DNA from: Caldilineaceae bacterium
Lineage (GTDB): Bacteria; Chloroflexota; Anaerolineae; Caldilineales; Caldilineaceae
Direction of reading: 5' to 3'
Length of the DNA: 64,000 nucleotides
NCBI GenBank assembly: GCA_026645575.1
Contig: JAPKMW010000056.1
Location: forward strand, 1 to 64,000
The first letter of the stretch is position 1. The number at the start of each line of letters is the position of its first letter. Shown here piece after piece: positions 32,472 through 42,268 of this stretch. Position numbers and translations under genes: made by a program. Below the pieces are notes generated by a model. It was not told the origin of the DNA, did not search any database, and saw nothing but the letters and a program-made list of their open reading frames with translations.

Positions 32472-34163
32472 ATGATAGAACCAAGCATTGAGCGTGAAGT
32501 AACCGCAACCGAAGAACAAACTACTACCAATCCCCTTTCCTCGCCAGCCATGCCAACCGCTGAGGAAGCGGATGCCGCCGTAACCAATACAGATATAACC
32601 GCTACCGTTGCCGATGAGGGGTTGGATCAAAACGAACCTGACGGGGATGCGGATGAAGATCAACTCGCTGACGAGGACGACGCCGACGCGGAAGATCTGG
32701 TCGAGCCGGAAGATGCCCTGCCCGAAATCACCCTAACCGAACTTCCCGCTGCGTTACAGGCGGCTGCCGCCAAGGCCGGCTGGAATAAATTGATGCCGGT
32801 GCAGGCTAAAGCAATCCCCTATATGCTGGCCGGGCGCGATCTAATGGTGCAGTCACGCACAGGTAGCGGCAAAACCGGCGCCTTCTTACTGCCCATTTTG
32901 ACCCGCATCAACCCGAAGAAGGATGTTTGCCAGGCCATTGTGCTGGTGCCAACGCGCGAACTGGCGCAGCAGGTATCCAAAGAAGCGGAAATCCTCGGCG
33001 CAACCACTGGCGTTCGTAGCGCAGCCATCTATGGCGGCGTCAAATATGGTCCGCAGTTGGATGCCTTGAAAAAGGGTGCGCATCTTGTCATTGGCACACC
33101 AGGTCGCATTCTCGACCACCTGTTGCGGCGCAACCTGCGGCTGGATGACCTGGCCGTCATGGTCTTTGACGAGGCCGACCGGATGCTCTCTATGGGCTTC
33201 TACCCGGATATGCGCGAGTTGCAACGTTACCTGCCCCAACGCAGCATCAACGCCTACATGTTTTCGGCCACCTTCCCCAGCAGCGTCATGCGCTTGGCCT
33301 ACGAGTTTCTCGCCAACCCGGAATTTCTTAGCCTGAGCCGGGATAAGGTGCATGTCACCACGGCGGAACATCTCTTCTATGTCACGCCGGTGATGAAACG
33401 GGATCGCAGCCTGATTCGCTTGATTGAAATCGAAAATCCGGCCTCGGCCTTTATCTTTTGCAACACCAAGAACACCGTTCACTATGTCGCCACCGTCCTG
33501 CAACGTTTTGGCTATGACGCCGACGAGATCAGTTCGGATCTGAATCAACAAGACCGGGATCGGGTTCTCAATCGGGTGCGCAGTGGTGAGTTGCGTTTCC
33601 TCGTGGCGACTGATGTGGCCGCCCGTGGCATTGACATTCCCGAACTCTCCCATGTCTTTCAATATGAGCCGCCGGAAGACCCGGAGTCCTATATCCATCG
33701 CGCTGGGCGCACGGCGCGCGCGGGGGCCACTGGCACCGTGATCACCTTGATTGAAAACTTTGCCGAACGTATCCAGTTACAAACCATTGCCAAACGCTTC
33801 ACCATCGAGCTGACCGAGCGCACCTTACCAACTGAGGAAGATGTGACCGCCTGTGTGGCCGAACGGGTGAGCGTTTTGCTGGAAGCCAAGCTGCGCAGCC
33901 GCGACAACCTGAAAACCGAGCGCATGAAACGCTTCATCCCCGCCATTGCCGATTGGAGTAGCACCGAGGAAGGCCAAGCCTTGCTGGCGATGTTGGTCGA
34001 TGATTTCTACCAACAATCGCTCCACGCCCCGCCCCTGCCCCCGGCAGATGCCAAGGCGCCACAACGAGGTGAACGCGCCAGTCGCAACCCGCGCCCGGAT
34101 GAGCGAAGCGGCAAGTCGGGACGACGTGGTGGTCGCCGGCGGCGGTCGCGCAATCGAGGATGA
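32472..34163 (+). CDS. DEAD-box ATP-dependent RNA helicase
   Basis: The protein is 563 residues. An acidic low-complexity N-terminus (residues 1-75, rich in Glu, Asp and Thr) precedes the helicase core: WNKLMPVQAKAIPYMLAGRD (Q motif), SRTGSGKTGAF, PTRELAQQV, TPGRILDHL, VFDEADRML, FSATFP, FLVATDVAARGIDIPE and HRAGRTARAGATG. The C-terminal tail is Arg/Gly-rich (SGRRGGRRRRSRNRG), typical of RNA-binding extensions. Family members unwind RNA in ribosome assembly, decay or cold adaptation. It is monocistronic, ending in the hairpin at 34208-34277. Confidence 0.93.
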   Translation: MIEPSIEREVTATEEQTTTNPLSSPAMPTAEEADAAVTNTDITATVADEGLDQNEPDGDADEDQLADEDDADAEDLVEPEDALPEITLTELPAALQAAAAKAGWNKLMPVQAKAIPYMLAGRDLMVQSRTGSGKTGAFLLPILTRINPKKDVCQAIVLVPTRELAQQVSKEAEILGATTGVRSAAIYGGVKYGPQLDALKKGAHLVIGTPGRILDHLLRRNLRLDDLAVMVFDEADRMLSMGFYPDMRELQRYLPQRSINAYMFSATFPSSVMRLAYEFLANPEFLSLSRDKVHVTTAEHLFYVTPVMKRDRSLIRLIEIENPASAFIFCNTKNTVHYVATVLQRFGYDADEISSDLNQQDRDRVLNRVRSGELRFLVATDVAARGIDIPELSHVFQYEPPEDPESYIHRAGRTARAGATGTVITLIENFAERIQLQTIAKRFTIELTERTLPTEEDVTACVAERVSVLLEAKLRSRDNLKTERMKRFIPAIADWSSTEEGQALLAMLVDDFYQQSLHAPPLPPADAKAPQRGERASRNPRPDERSGKSGRRGGRRRRSRNRG

Positions 34164-34207
34164 GTTCGCCCAACGCGGCTTGCTAATGTAGACTCCTAAC
34201 AACAAGC

Positions 34208-34277
34208 AAATAACGGCTAGATAGACAAAGCACCCAGAGAAAGAACTCTGGGCGCTTTGTCTATCTAGCCGTTATTT
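34208..34277 (+). terminator. Very long hairpin after the RNA helicase gene
   Basis: The arms 34208-34239 and 34246-34277 pair at 31 of 32 positions around a 6-base loop. It begins 44 bases after the helicase stop. The arm starts with AAATAACGG and ends with CCGTTATTT, so a short U-run follows the stem. Such a long stem could also be an RNase III-like processing site. Confidence 0.65.
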
Positions 34278-34434
34278 ATCTTAGCCATACGGCCTATCTA
34301 TGGGACAATTTGATAGTTTTTAGCCATTTGACAGCCCATTCAGTTTATGGCATAGTTTAGCCACTGTCCGATCATAGGATATGTTTTACAACCCTTGCCA
34401 AACATTACATCCTTTTGAGTGCTGGAGACTGTTG

Positions 34435-35424
34435 ATGTCTGTCATCCGTATTGCATCGTTATGTCAGATCTACAACGATGGCAATCACAATGCCTTTACC
34501 GATCTTTGTCGTTTTGGCGAGTACTATTATCTCACCTTTCGTAGCTGCCCGGAAGGCCACATGATCTTTGCCTCCTCACGCATTATGATCTTACGCAGCC
34601 GCAACGCCCAACAGTGGGAGAAGGTTTACACCTTTAGCGTTCCTGATCGCGATGTGCGCGACCCCCATTTTTTGCTCTTTCAAGACAAGCTCTTTGTCTA
34701 TTCGGGAACCTGGCCGGTCGATCCGCACGATTCCCACCATATGGACCAAAACAATCATCTGGGCTTTGGCGTCTGGAGCGCCGATGGCGTCACCTGGTCG
34801 GCGCCGCAAGCGCTGGCCGGCACACATGGGTATTACGTCTGGCGCGCCGCCACCGACGGCAAACGGGCCTACTTGAATGGCCGCTGTATTCGCGATTTTG
34901 TCACGCCCCGCGACAACGCCCACGAGCGGGAATTGATGCAATCGTGGCTGCTACAAAGCGAGGATGGCCTGAACTGGTCACGGGCGGCGCTCATACAAGC
35001 GGCATATGGTGATGAAACCGCCTTCCACTTTGAAGCGGATGGACAAGTGGTCGCCGTGGTGCGTGCCGAGGCGGGTAAACCGGCCTGGATCTGTCGATCG
35101 GCGCCACCCTATCAGCAGTGGAGCCATCACACATTAGATCGTGCCGTCGGCGGGCCGCTGTTGGCGCACTGGGGGGAGCGCGATCTGGTTGGCGGGCGCA
35201 AAAGCATCAACAAACAGGCGCCGGTCACGGCCCTCTATTGGCTGATGAATGACGAACTGGTGGAAGCGCTAGAGCTACCCAGCGGCGGCGATACTTCCTA
35301 CCCCGGCTTTGTCGAAATTGCGCCCAATCGTGGCCTGCTCTCTTACTACTCCAGCCACGAAGGCAGCGGGACGAGTCTGGCGCCGTGTCATATTTATCTG
35401 GCGGAGTTAGTGCTGGAAGAGTGA
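34435..35424 (+). CDS. Beta-propeller glycosidase-like protein (sialidase superfamily)
   Basis: The protein is 329 residues from MSVIRIASLCQIYNDGN; this start has GGAG 9 bases upstream, unlike the ATG at 34381. The sequence shows repeated propeller strands with Asp-box-like turns (SADGVTWSAP, SEDGLNWSRA) and aromatic substrate-site residues (HGYYVWRAATDGKRAYLNGR). The R-I-P motif of true sialidases is not seen, so the substrate is open. It is the first gene of the transport cluster, and its stop codon lies inside an inverted repeat. Confidence 0.7.
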   Translation: MSVIRIASLCQIYNDGNHNAFTDLCRFGEYYYLTFRSCPEGHMIFASSRIMILRSRNAQQWEKVYTFSVPDRDVRDPHFLLFQDKLFVYSGTWPVDPHDSHHMDQNNHLGFGVWSADGVTWSAPQALAGTHGYYVWRAATDGKRAYLNGRCIRDFVTPRDNAHERELMQSWLLQSEDGLNWSRAALIQAAYGDETAFHFEADGQVVAVVRAEAGKPAWICRSAPPYQQWSHHTLDRAVGGPLLAHWGERDLVGGRKSINKQAPVTALYWLMNDELVEALELPSGGDTSYPGFVEIAPNRGLLSYYSSHEGSGTSLAPCHIYLAELVLEE

Positions 35425-35547
35425 CAAGGGGAAAATTAATAATTAATGGAGAATGATTAATTGCTAATGGGAACTGTTGGCAGACTGTATTAACAATTAA
35501 TGATTATCCGTTTTCCGTTAACTATTTTACCGTATTCCCCTTGTCAC
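35421..35547. repeat. Inverted repeat enclosing AT-rich word repeats
   Basis: GTGACAAGGGGAA (35421-35433) pairs perfectly with TTCCCCTTGTCAC (35535-35547). Between them are AATTAAT-type words in both orientations. The TGA stop of the propeller gene (35422-35424) lies in the left arm, and the dppB-like start follows 20 bases after the right arm. Confidence 0.7.
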
Positions 35548-35567
35548 CTGTCATTGGAACTTGACCT

Positions 35568-36554
35568 ATGTTGCTTTTTATTCTACGTCGTATCCTCATC
35601 ATGATTCCGACCCTGCTGGCGATCACCGTGGTCTCATTTGTGATCATCGAGGCGCCGCCGGGGGATTTTATTGATGTATACGTTGATCGTATCACGTCCC
35701 AACAACAGGCCATTGACCCGTCTGAGGTGGAGGCGCTGCGGGCGCGCTATGGGTTGGGGCAGCCGGGCTATGTACGCTACTTCCGCTGGTTAGGATCGAT
35801 CTTGCAAGGTGACCTAGGACGCTCGCTCGAATGGAATCAGCCCGTCACCAAGTTGATCGCCGACCGCTTGCCCTGGACGTTGACAATTTCGCTGCTCTCC
35901 TTTGTGCTGGTCTATCTAGTCAGCATCCCGATTGGCCTTTATTCGGCAACCAATCAATATTCGGCGCTGGACTATCTCTTTAGCTTGATCGGCTTTATCG
36001 GGCTGGCGATTCCAAATTTTCTCTTTGCGCTGATCATCTTGTGGCTCTACTTTCTAGCGACGGGCGATGTGGCGGTCGGCCTCTTTTCAAACGAATATCA
36101 AAACGCACCGTGGAGCGTGGGGCGGGTGATCGATCTGCTCAAACATATTTGGATGCCGGCGATTATTGTGGCGTTGGCCGGCACCGCCGGGTTGATTCGC
36201 GTGGTGCGCGCCAATTTGCTCGATGAGTTGCGCAAATCGTATGTAATGGTGGCCCGCTCGAAAGGGTTGTCGGAGTCGAAGCTGCTCTACAAATATCCCT
36301 TGCGCACCGCCATGAACCCGGTTGCCAGCACCATTGGGTGGGCGCTGCCGGGGTTGGTCAATGGGGAGTTGCTCACTTCGCTGGTTTTAGGCTTGCCGAC
36401 GGTGGCGCCGCTCTTTGTCGGCGCGCTGATGAGCCAGGATATGTTTCTGGCCGGTAGTATCGTCTTGATTCTCAGCGCGCTCACGCTCATTGGCACCTTG
36501 CTTTCCGACATTTTACTCGCCTGGCTCGATCCGCGCATCCGCGAGGCGATTTAA
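35568..36554 (+). CDS. ABC transporter permease, Dpp/Opp type, first
   Basis: The protein is 328 residues with six membrane segments. The N-terminus MLLFILRRILIMIPTLLAIT is typical of DppB/OppB. The EAA loop is visible as ARSKGLSESKLLYKYPLRTA, the contact site for the ATPases, followed by GLVNGELLTSLVLGLPTVAP. It should form the channel with the second permease. The operon order permease-permease-ATPase-ATPase-binding protein is intact, although hairpins lie in several of the gaps. Confidence 0.92.
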   Translation: MLLFILRRILIMIPTLLAITVVSFVIIEAPPGDFIDVYVDRITSQQQAIDPSEVEALRARYGLGQPGYVRYFRWLGSILQGDLGRSLEWNQPVTKLIADRLPWTLTISLLSFVLVYLVSIPIGLYSATNQYSALDYLFSLIGFIGLAIPNFLFALIILWLYFLATGDVAVGLFSNEYQNAPWSVGRVIDLLKHIWMPAIIVALAGTAGLIRVVRANLLDELRKSYVMVARSKGLSESKLLYKYPLRTAMNPVASTIGWALPGLVNGELLTSLVLGLPTVAPLFVGALMSQDMFLAGSIVLILSALTLIGTLLSDILLAWLDPRIREAI

Positions 36555-36559
36555 AAACA

Positions 36560-36668
36560 GGAACACAGAGGTCACAGAGAATGCACAGAGGACACAGAGC
36601 ATACAGAGGTAAACAATCGATGCCGTTTTCTCCGTTGTCTCTGTGCCATCTCTGCGCACTCTGTGTCC
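36560..36668. repeat. Word-repeat hairpin, word CACAGAG
   Basis: Copies of CACAGAGG (ACACAGAGGTCACAGAG..., GGACACAGAG at 36590-36599) face complements such as CTCTGTGTCC (36659-36668) and TCTCTGTGCC. It occupies nearly the whole gap between the two permease genes. Confidence 0.75.
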
Positions 36669-36692
36669 CAGCAGTTTGTTACAGGGTTGATT

Positions 36693-37820
36693 ATGATTGC
36701 TGATGAACAACTATTACGCCCCCAAGCGGGGCTCGAAAAGAAAAATGAAAAGTTTCTGGTGGCTTCCCAGTGGCAACTGATCCGCTGGAAGTTTGCCCGC
36801 CACCGCGTGGCGCTCTTATCGCTGGTAATTCTGATCATCTTCTATGGCGTCGCTGGCTTTGCCGAGTTTTTCGCGCCCTATGCCGCCGATGACTATGACA
36901 TTGATTATGTTCTGGCGCCGCCACAGCGCATTCATTGGGTGGATGAAGGGCGCTTCCGTCCCTTTGTCTATGGCTACACTGCCGAACTGGATGCCGCAAC
37001 GTTCCGCACCACCTATAAGGTTGATGAGAGCCGGAAGTTTCCCCTGGCCTTTTGGGTCAAGGGGGAGCCATACAAATTTCTGGGGTTTGAGGGGGAGCGG
37101 CGTCTGTTTGGCGTGGCCGAAGGCAAGGTTCATCTCTTTGGCGCCGATGACCGGGGGCGCGATCTCTTTTCCCGCATCATCTATGGGGCGCGCATCTCCC
37201 TGTCGATTGGGTTGGTGGGCATTGCCATCAGTTCATTGATTGGCGTGGTGGTCGGCGGCATCTCCGGCTACTTTGGCGGCGCCGTCGATATGATCGTCCA
37301 GCGCGTCATCGAATTTATTCGCTCGATTCCCACCCTGCCACTGTGGATGGCGCTGAGTGTGGCCCTGCCGCCGACCTGGAGTATTGTCCAAGCCTACTTT
37401 GGCCTTGTCGTCATCCTCTCCCTGGTCGGCTGGACGGGGTTGGCGCGCGTGGTGCGCGGGAAATTCTTGTCGCTACGTGAGGAAGACTTTGTCATGGCGG
37501 CCCAACTCAACGGCGCCAGCGAACGAATTATCATCTTTAAGCATCTGCTGCCCCTCTTCTATAGCCATGTCATCGCCTCGCTCACGCTCAGTGTGCCGGG
37601 CATGATTATCGGTGAAACGGCCCTCAGTTTTATCGGGCTGGGCTTGCAACCACCGGCGGTCAGTTGGGGCGTGCTACTCAAAGATTCACAAAAGATTCGG
37701 GTGCTGGCCGAAGCGCCTTGGCTGCTGATCCCAGGGGTCTTTATCATTATTGCCATTCTGGCTTTCAACTTTGTCGGCGATGGCCTGCGCGATGCGGCGG
37801 ATCCGTATGCGACGGTGTAA
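36693..37820 (+). CDS. ABC transporter permease, Dpp/Opp type, second
   Basis: The protein is 375 residues from MIADEQLLRPQAG; an ATG ten codons upstream is possible. It starts with a soluble tail, then a first membrane segment (ALLSLVILIIFYGVAGFAEF). An unusually long external loop of about 100 residues follows (DDYDIDYVLAPPQRI...EGKVHLFG) before GADDRGRDLFSRIIYGARIS, the DppC signature. The EAA loop is AAQLNGASERIIIFKHLLPL. The long loop replaces the short one in classical DppC and may contact the binding protein. Confidence 0.92.
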   Translation: MIADEQLLRPQAGLEKKNEKFLVASQWQLIRWKFARHRVALLSLVILIIFYGVAGFAEFFAPYAADDYDIDYVLAPPQRIHWVDEGRFRPFVYGYTAELDAATFRTTYKVDESRKFPLAFWVKGEPYKFLGFEGERRLFGVAEGKVHLFGADDRGRDLFSRIIYGARISLSIGLVGIAISSLIGVVVGGISGYFGGAVDMIVQRVIEFIRSIPTLPLWMALSVALPPTWSIVQAYFGLVVILSLVGWTGLARVVRGKFLSLREEDFVMAAQLNGASERIIIFKHLLPLFYSHVIASLTLSVPGMIIGETALSFIGLGLQPPAVSWGVLLKDSQKIRVLAEAPWLLIPGVFIIIAILAFNFVGDGLRDAADPYATV

Positions 37821-37824
37821 CAAA

Positions 37825-37872
37825 GTTACGAGTTACGAGTTACGGAATCGCCCGTAACTCGTAACTCGTAGC
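37825..37872. repeat. Word-repeat hairpin, word GAGTTAC
   Basis: GTTACGAGTTACGAGTTACG and G (37825-37845) match the complement at 37852-37872 at 20 of 21 positions. The arms are three and two copies of one word. It lies in the gap between the second permease and the first ATPase gene. Confidence 0.8.
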
Positions 37873-37897
37873 TCGCAACATGTAACGGAATTTTTTG

Positions 37898-38893
37898 ATG
37901 GAACAAAGCCCTGTCTTACTTAGTGTCAATAACCTAACTACCCATTTCTTCTCCCGCGAAGGCATTGTCAAGGCCGTCGATGGCGTCAGCTTTGCCGTGC
38001 GCCGGGGCGAGACCCTAGGCATTGCCGGCGAGAGCGGCTGCGGCAAAAGCGTGATGGCGCAGTCGATCTTGCGCATTGTGCCGGGCAACGGGCGCATTGT
38101 CGATGGCGAAATTTTGCTCGAACACAACAATGAGATCATCGATCTGGTCAAGCTTGACTGGCAAGGCCCGCAAATTCGCCAGATTCGCGGCGGTATTATT
38201 TCGATGGTCTTTCAGGAGCCGATGACCTCCTTTAGCATGAATTACACCATCGGCAACCAGATCAGCGAGGTGATTCGGCTCCATCAACAGTGCAGTGAAA
38301 AGGAGGCGCGCCAACGCACTATCGACATCCTGAGCAAGGTCGGACTGCCCAAGCCGGAACAGACCATTGACGCCTACCCCTTTGCGCTGAGCGGCGGGAT
38401 GCGCCAACGGGCGATGATCGCAATGGCGCTCTCCTGTCACCCCCGCCTTTTGATCGCCGATGAGCCGACCACAGCGCTTGATGTGACGATCCAGGCCCAA
38501 GTGCTTGACCTGATGAAGGCGCTCCAAAGCGAGTTGGGCATGGCGCTCATCGTCATCACCCATGATCTGGCCGTGATCTCCGAGTTATGTGACACGGTGA
38601 TGATTATGTATCTGGGCACAGATGTGGAAAGCGCGCCGGCAGATGAACTGTTTCGCAACCCCAAACATCCCTACACGATTGGGCTGCTCAGTTCTGTACC
38701 CAAACTCGGCGCCGGCAAAACGCAGATCATTGAAGCCATTCAAGGCACGGTGCCAACGCCCAGTGAACGCTCCAGCGGCTGCCCGTTCCACCCGCGCTGT
38801 CCGCAAGTGATCCAGGGTACTTGCGATGTCCACTTTCCCCGTCAGGTAGAGGTTGGCGCTGGTCATAAAGTGCGCTGTCATCTATATACATGA
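37898..38893 (+). CDS. ABC transporter ATP-binding protein, DppD type
   Basis: The protein is 331 residues from the ATG at 37898. Walker A is GESGCGKSVMAQ, the Q-loop is MVFQEPMTSF, the signature is FALSGGMRQRAMIAMAL, Walker B is LLIADEPTTALDVT and the switch histidine is in VITHDLAVI. The C-terminal oligopeptide extension has SGCPFHPRCPQ with conserved cysteines that bind an iron-sulphur cluster in some homologues. It should pair with the next ATPase to power the importer. Confidence 0.93.
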   Translation: MEQSPVLLSVNNLTTHFFSREGIVKAVDGVSFAVRRGETLGIAGESGCGKSVMAQSILRIVPGNGRIVDGEILLEHNNEIIDLVKLDWQGPQIRQIRGGIISMVFQEPMTSFSMNYTIGNQISEVIRLHQQCSEKEARQRTIDILSKVGLPKPEQTIDAYPFALSGGMRQRAMIAMALSCHPRLLIADEPTTALDVTIQAQVLDLMKALQSELGMALIVITHDLAVISELCDTVMIMYLGTDVESAPADELFRNPKHPYTIGLLSSVPKLGAGKTQIIEAIQGTVPTPSERSSGCPFHPRCPQVIQGTCDVHFPRQVEVGAGHKVRCHLYT

Positions 38894-38905
38894 TTTGGTA
38901 AAGCT

Positions 38906-39949
38906 ATGCGTAATCAAGACGTAATCGTTGAAGTGAAAGATCTGCATAAACACTTTCCCATCCAGCGCGGCTTTTTACGCCGGGTCGTGGGGCAGGTGAA
39001 GGCCGTAGATAATGTCTCCTTTGCCGTCAAGCGGGGCGAAACGTTGGCTCTGGTGGGCGAAAGCGGTTGCGGCAAGACGACGACCGGACGCTGCATTCTG
39101 CGCGCCATTGAGCCATCGGCGGGTCACATCCTTTTTCGGCCCAATGGCAACGACAGCGCCGTCGATCTGACCACCCTGGCGACCCCGGAATTGCGCCAGA
39201 TCCAACGCCATATGGGCATGATCTTTCAAGATCCCTACTCGTCGCTCAACCCACGCCTGACGATTTTGGAGATTATTGGTGAGCCGTTTGTCAACCGGAA
39301 GTTGGTGACACGCAAGCGCGAGTTAGAAGAGCGGGTGGCGGAACTGCTCCAAAGCGTGCGCCTTGACCCCAGCTACATGCGCCGTTACCCTCATGCCTTT
39401 AGCGGTGGTCAGCGCCAACGGATTGCCATTGCTCGCGCCCTGGCGCTCAATCCCCCCTTTGTCGTGGCCGATGAACCGGTCTCGGCGCTCGATGTGTCGG
39501 TGCAGGCGCAAATTTTGAGCCTCTTAAAAGAGTTGCAGCGGGAACGCAACCTGACCTATCTCTTTGTCGCCCATAACCTGGCGGTGGTTGAGTATATCAG
39601 TGATCGGGTGGCGGTGATGTATGTCGGGCAGATTGTCGAACTAGGGGAAACCCAACGCATCTTTGCCCACCCCCAACATCCCTACACCGAAGCCTTGCTT
39701 TCTGCCGTCCCAGTGATCGACACGCACCACGGCCACAAACGGGAGCGCATCGTGCTGGCCGGCGACATTGCCGACCCGGCCAATCGCCCCAGCGGCTGCT
39801 TCTTTCACCCCCGGTGCAGCTATGTACAAGAGCGCTGTCGCCGCGAAGAGCCGCCCCTGGTTAATGTTGCCCAGGCAGGCGAAGCTCCCCACTTTGCCCG
39901 CTGTCACTTTGCCGAGAGCCTGTCCTTAAAAGGCGTAACACCAGGCTAA
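38906..39949 (+). CDS. ABC transporter ATP-binding protein, DppF type
   Basis: The protein is 347 residues. It has Walker [17 protein letters not shown]-loop [15 protein letters not shown], signature [17 protein letters not shown], Walker [16 protein letters not shown] and switch [10 protein letters not shown]. It ends in the family tail with [15 protein letters not shown]. It starts 12 bases after the previous gene. With DppD-like and two permeases it completes the transporter core. Confidence 0.93.
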   Translation: MRNQDVIVEVKDLHKHFPIQRGFLRRVVGQVKAVDNVSFAVKRGETLALVGESGCGKTTTGRCILRAIEPSAGHILFRPNGNDSAVDLTTLATPELRQIQRHMGMIFQDPYSSLNPRLTILEIIGEPFVNRKLVTRKRELEERVAELLQSVRLDPSYMRRYPHAFSGGQRQRIAIARALALNPPFVVADEPVSALDVSVQAQILSLLKELQRERNLTYLFVAHNLAVVEYISDRVAVMYVGQIVELGETQRIFAHPQHPYTEALLSAVPVIDTHHGHKRERIVLAGDIADPANRPSGCFFHPRCSYVQERCRREEPPLVNVAQAGEAPHFARCHFAESLSLKGVTPG

Positions 39950-39950
39950 T

Positions 39951-39992
39951 CCGTCCCGTAGGGACGCTTGAATTTAGGCGTCCCTACAGGAC
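39951..39992 (+). repeat. GTCCCGTAGGGACGC repeat with inverted arm
   Basis: CCGTCCCGTAGGGACGCTTG is followed by AATTTAGGCG and nearly matches the repeat at 15923-15953. GTCCCGTAGGGACGC (39953-39967) also pairs, one mismatch, with 39978-39992, so the element is a hairpin directly after the DppF stop. Confidence 0.7.
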
Positions 39993-40059
39993 AGGGGAAG
40001 ATCCTGATAACCGTATATCATTTATGTTTTTGGAGAGCAGAGCAACAGGAGGATACGCG

Positions 40060-42132
40060 ATGAAAGCAACGCTGTTTCGTGTACTGAGTTTACTCGTGAT
40101 CCTGGCCATGCTGGTCAGCGCCTGCGCCGCGCCAGCCGGGCCGGCGGCCAGCGCGGGGGGCGGTGAACAGGCCGCAGCCCCGGCTGGTGAGCAGGCGGCC
40201 CCCGCCGGCGCCATTCTTACCGACAAGCCGGCTGACGCCGGTGAGCGCCCGGTGCAGGCCGACCTCTACAATTCGCCGGCGGATTATGAAGCGGCCACCG
40301 GCGAAAAGATCGCCGACTTTAGCGAGGCGCCTGAACTGGCCGAGGCCGTCGCTAAGGGCGAGTTGCCCCCAGTGGCCGAACGGTTGCCGGCGCACCCCAT
40401 TGTGGTCAAGCCGGAAGAGGCCATCGGCAAATATGGCGGCATCATGCAGCTGGCGATCACTGGTCAGAATGAAAAGACCAACGAAGTCGGCACCTGGTGG
40501 TCGATGGAACCGCTGACCATTCATTCGCCCAAAGGGGTGATTGTCCCCAATGTCGCCACCAGTTGGGAATGGTCCGAGGATTACAAGACCCTCATTCTCA
40601 AGCTGCGCGAGGGGATCAAGTGGAGCGACGGCGTCCCCTTCACTGCTGATGACATTATGTTCTGGTGGGAAGATGTGGTGCTGAACACCGATCTGACGCC
40701 AACCCCGCACACACTGTTGACCCGTGGCGGGCAAGTGGCGGAATTGACCAAAGTTGACGATTACACCATTCAATTCGTTTTTGCCGAACCCTATGCCCTC
40801 TTCACCACCTACCTGGGCAGTTGGGGTTTCCCACGCGCCGACCCGACCAGCCACCCCAAGCATTACCTGACCAAGTTCCATGCCAACTACACCGACGCCG
40901 CCGAACTTGAGAAGGCAATGAAAGAACAGAGCTTTGACACCTGGGTCGATTTCTTCAAGAATCAGAGCGCCGTCACCAACCCGGAGAAGCCGACCATTGC
41001 CGCCTGGATTCCCCAGGAATGGCCGCCCCAACCGCTCCAGATCCACAAGCGCAACCCCTATTACTGGAAAGTGGACAGCGCCGGCAACCAGCTACCCTAC
41101 ATCAGTGAAATTCAAAGCACCCGCACCGCTGACCGGCAGGCCACCTTGCTCAAGACGATTGCCGGCGATCTCGACTTTTCGCGCATGGGCAGCATCGACC
41201 TGGCGCTTATGACCGATAACAAGGAGAAGGGCAACTATCGCTTTGCCTATGCTGACTGGATGCCCAATGCCTTCTGTAACATCATGTTCAATTACGACAC
41301 CGCCGAAGAAGCCAAGAAGCCGCTCTACAATGATGTGCGCTTCCGCCAGGCGCTCTCGGTGGCGATCAACCGCGATGAGATTATCAAACTCTTCTACAAA
41401 GGCGGTGTCTTTGCCTCGCAAGTCGCCCCCTTGCGCGGCGACCCCTATCATGGTGAATCGGATCTCTTCCAGTCCTATGCCCAATTTGACCCTGACATGG
41501 GGAATCAACTGCTTGACGAGATCGGTCTCACCGCCCGCGACGCCGAAGGTTTCCGCTTGGCCCCGGATGGTAGCGAATTGCTGCTCATCGTCTACGTCAA
41601 CACCTCCTGGCCGGCTGAATGCCCGGAGGTGATGGAAGTGGTGCGCGGCTATTGGGAAGCGATCGGCATCAAGGCCACGATCACCCCGGAAGCTGGGGAA
41701 CTTTGGGGAACGCGCCACAACGCCGGTGAACATGACATGGCTGTACGTGGCGCACACTTTGGCGGCGGCCCTGTCCATCCAACCCTCAACGGCAATACCT
41801 TTGCCCTCAGTGGTTGGCAATGGGCGCCGCAATGGGCCAAGTGGCTGGACACCCAAGGCGCCGAAGGCTCGGAACCGCCGGCTGATGTTAAGCGCATCCG
41901 CGAAATCCGCGAACTGGTGATGGGTGAACCGGATGAAGCGAAACGCACCGAGATGTTGCAAGAGGTCTTTGAGATTCACATGAACAACCTCTGGTCGATT
42001 GGGATTGTGGTCGATGACCCCAAGTTCGGCCAATTGACCGTTGTCAACAACCGGCTGCGCAATGTCGTCACCTGGTCCATCGCCGGCGAGTGGTACCCGG
42101 CCGTGCCGGCACAGTGGTTTATTAATGAATGA
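40060..42132 (+). CDS. Family 5 extracellular solute-binding lipoprotein
   Basis: The protein is 690 residues from MKATLFRVLSLLVILAMLVS; AGGAGG precedes this ATG. VSACAAP is a lipobox with the lipidated cysteine near residue 21, followed by an Ala/Gly/Pro-rich linker. SBP_bac_5 features include WSMEPLTIHS, LKLREGIKWSDGVPFTADD, RQALSVAINRDEIIKLFYKG and a C-terminal lobe. It captures the ligand and delivers it to the importer encoded upstream. In this phylum family 5 proteins bind peptides or oligosaccharides, and the neighbouring hydrolases favour sugars. Confidence 0.93.
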   Translation: MKATLFRVLSLLVILAMLVSACAAPAGPAASAGGGEQAAAPAGEQAAPAGAILTDKPADAGERPVQADLYNSPADYEAATGEKIADFSEAPELAEAVAKGELPPVAERLPAHPIVVKPEEAIGKYGGIMQLAITGQNEKTNEVGTWWSMEPLTIHSPKGVIVPNVATSWEWSEDYKTLILKLREGIKWSDGVPFTADDIMFWWEDVVLNTDLTPTPHTLLTRGGQVAELTKVDDYTIQFVFAEPYALFTTYLGSWGFPRADPTSHPKHYLTKFHANYTDAAELEKAMKEQSFDTWVDFFKNQSAVTNPEKPTIAAWIPQEWPPQPLQIHKRNPYYWKVDSAGNQLPYISEIQSTRTADRQATLLKTIAGDLDFSRMGSIDLALMTDNKEKGNYRFAYADWMPNAFCNIMFNYDTAEEAKKPLYNDVRFRQALSVAINRDEIIKLFYKGGVFASQVAPLRGDPYHGESDLFQSYAQFDPDMGNQLLDEIGLTARDAEGFRLAPDGSELLLIVYVNTSWPAECPEVMEVVRGYWEAIGIKATITPEAGELWGTRHNAGEHDMAVRGAHFGGGPVHPTLNGNTFALSGWQWAPQWAKWLDTQGAEGSEPPADVKRIREIRELVMGEPDEAKRTEMLQEVFEIHMNNLWSIGIVVDDPKFGQLTVVNNRLRNVVTWSIAGEWYPAVPAQWFINE

Positions 42133-42141
42133 CGAAGGGGA

Positions 42142-42207
42142 GTTACGAATTACGAATTACGAATTACGGGACCGACCGTTCATAACTCTTAATTCGTAAT
42201 TCGTAAC
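42142..42207. repeat. Word-repeat hairpin, word GAATTAC
   Basis: GTTACGAATTACGAATTA (42142-42159) pairs perfectly with 42190-42207. The left arm runs on through two further ACGAATTAC words. It separates the binding protein gene from the oxidoreductase. Confidence 0.8.
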
Positions 42208-42268
42208 AGGAGGTACGACGATCTTGTGTCTCGTGCCTCCTGTCTCTTGCCAAACAGAAAGGTTCCGC

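Noticed and set aside
40090..41046. Long open frame antisense to the solute-binding protein gene
   Set aside because: Explained by codon bias of the real gene; no start signal or conserved motif.
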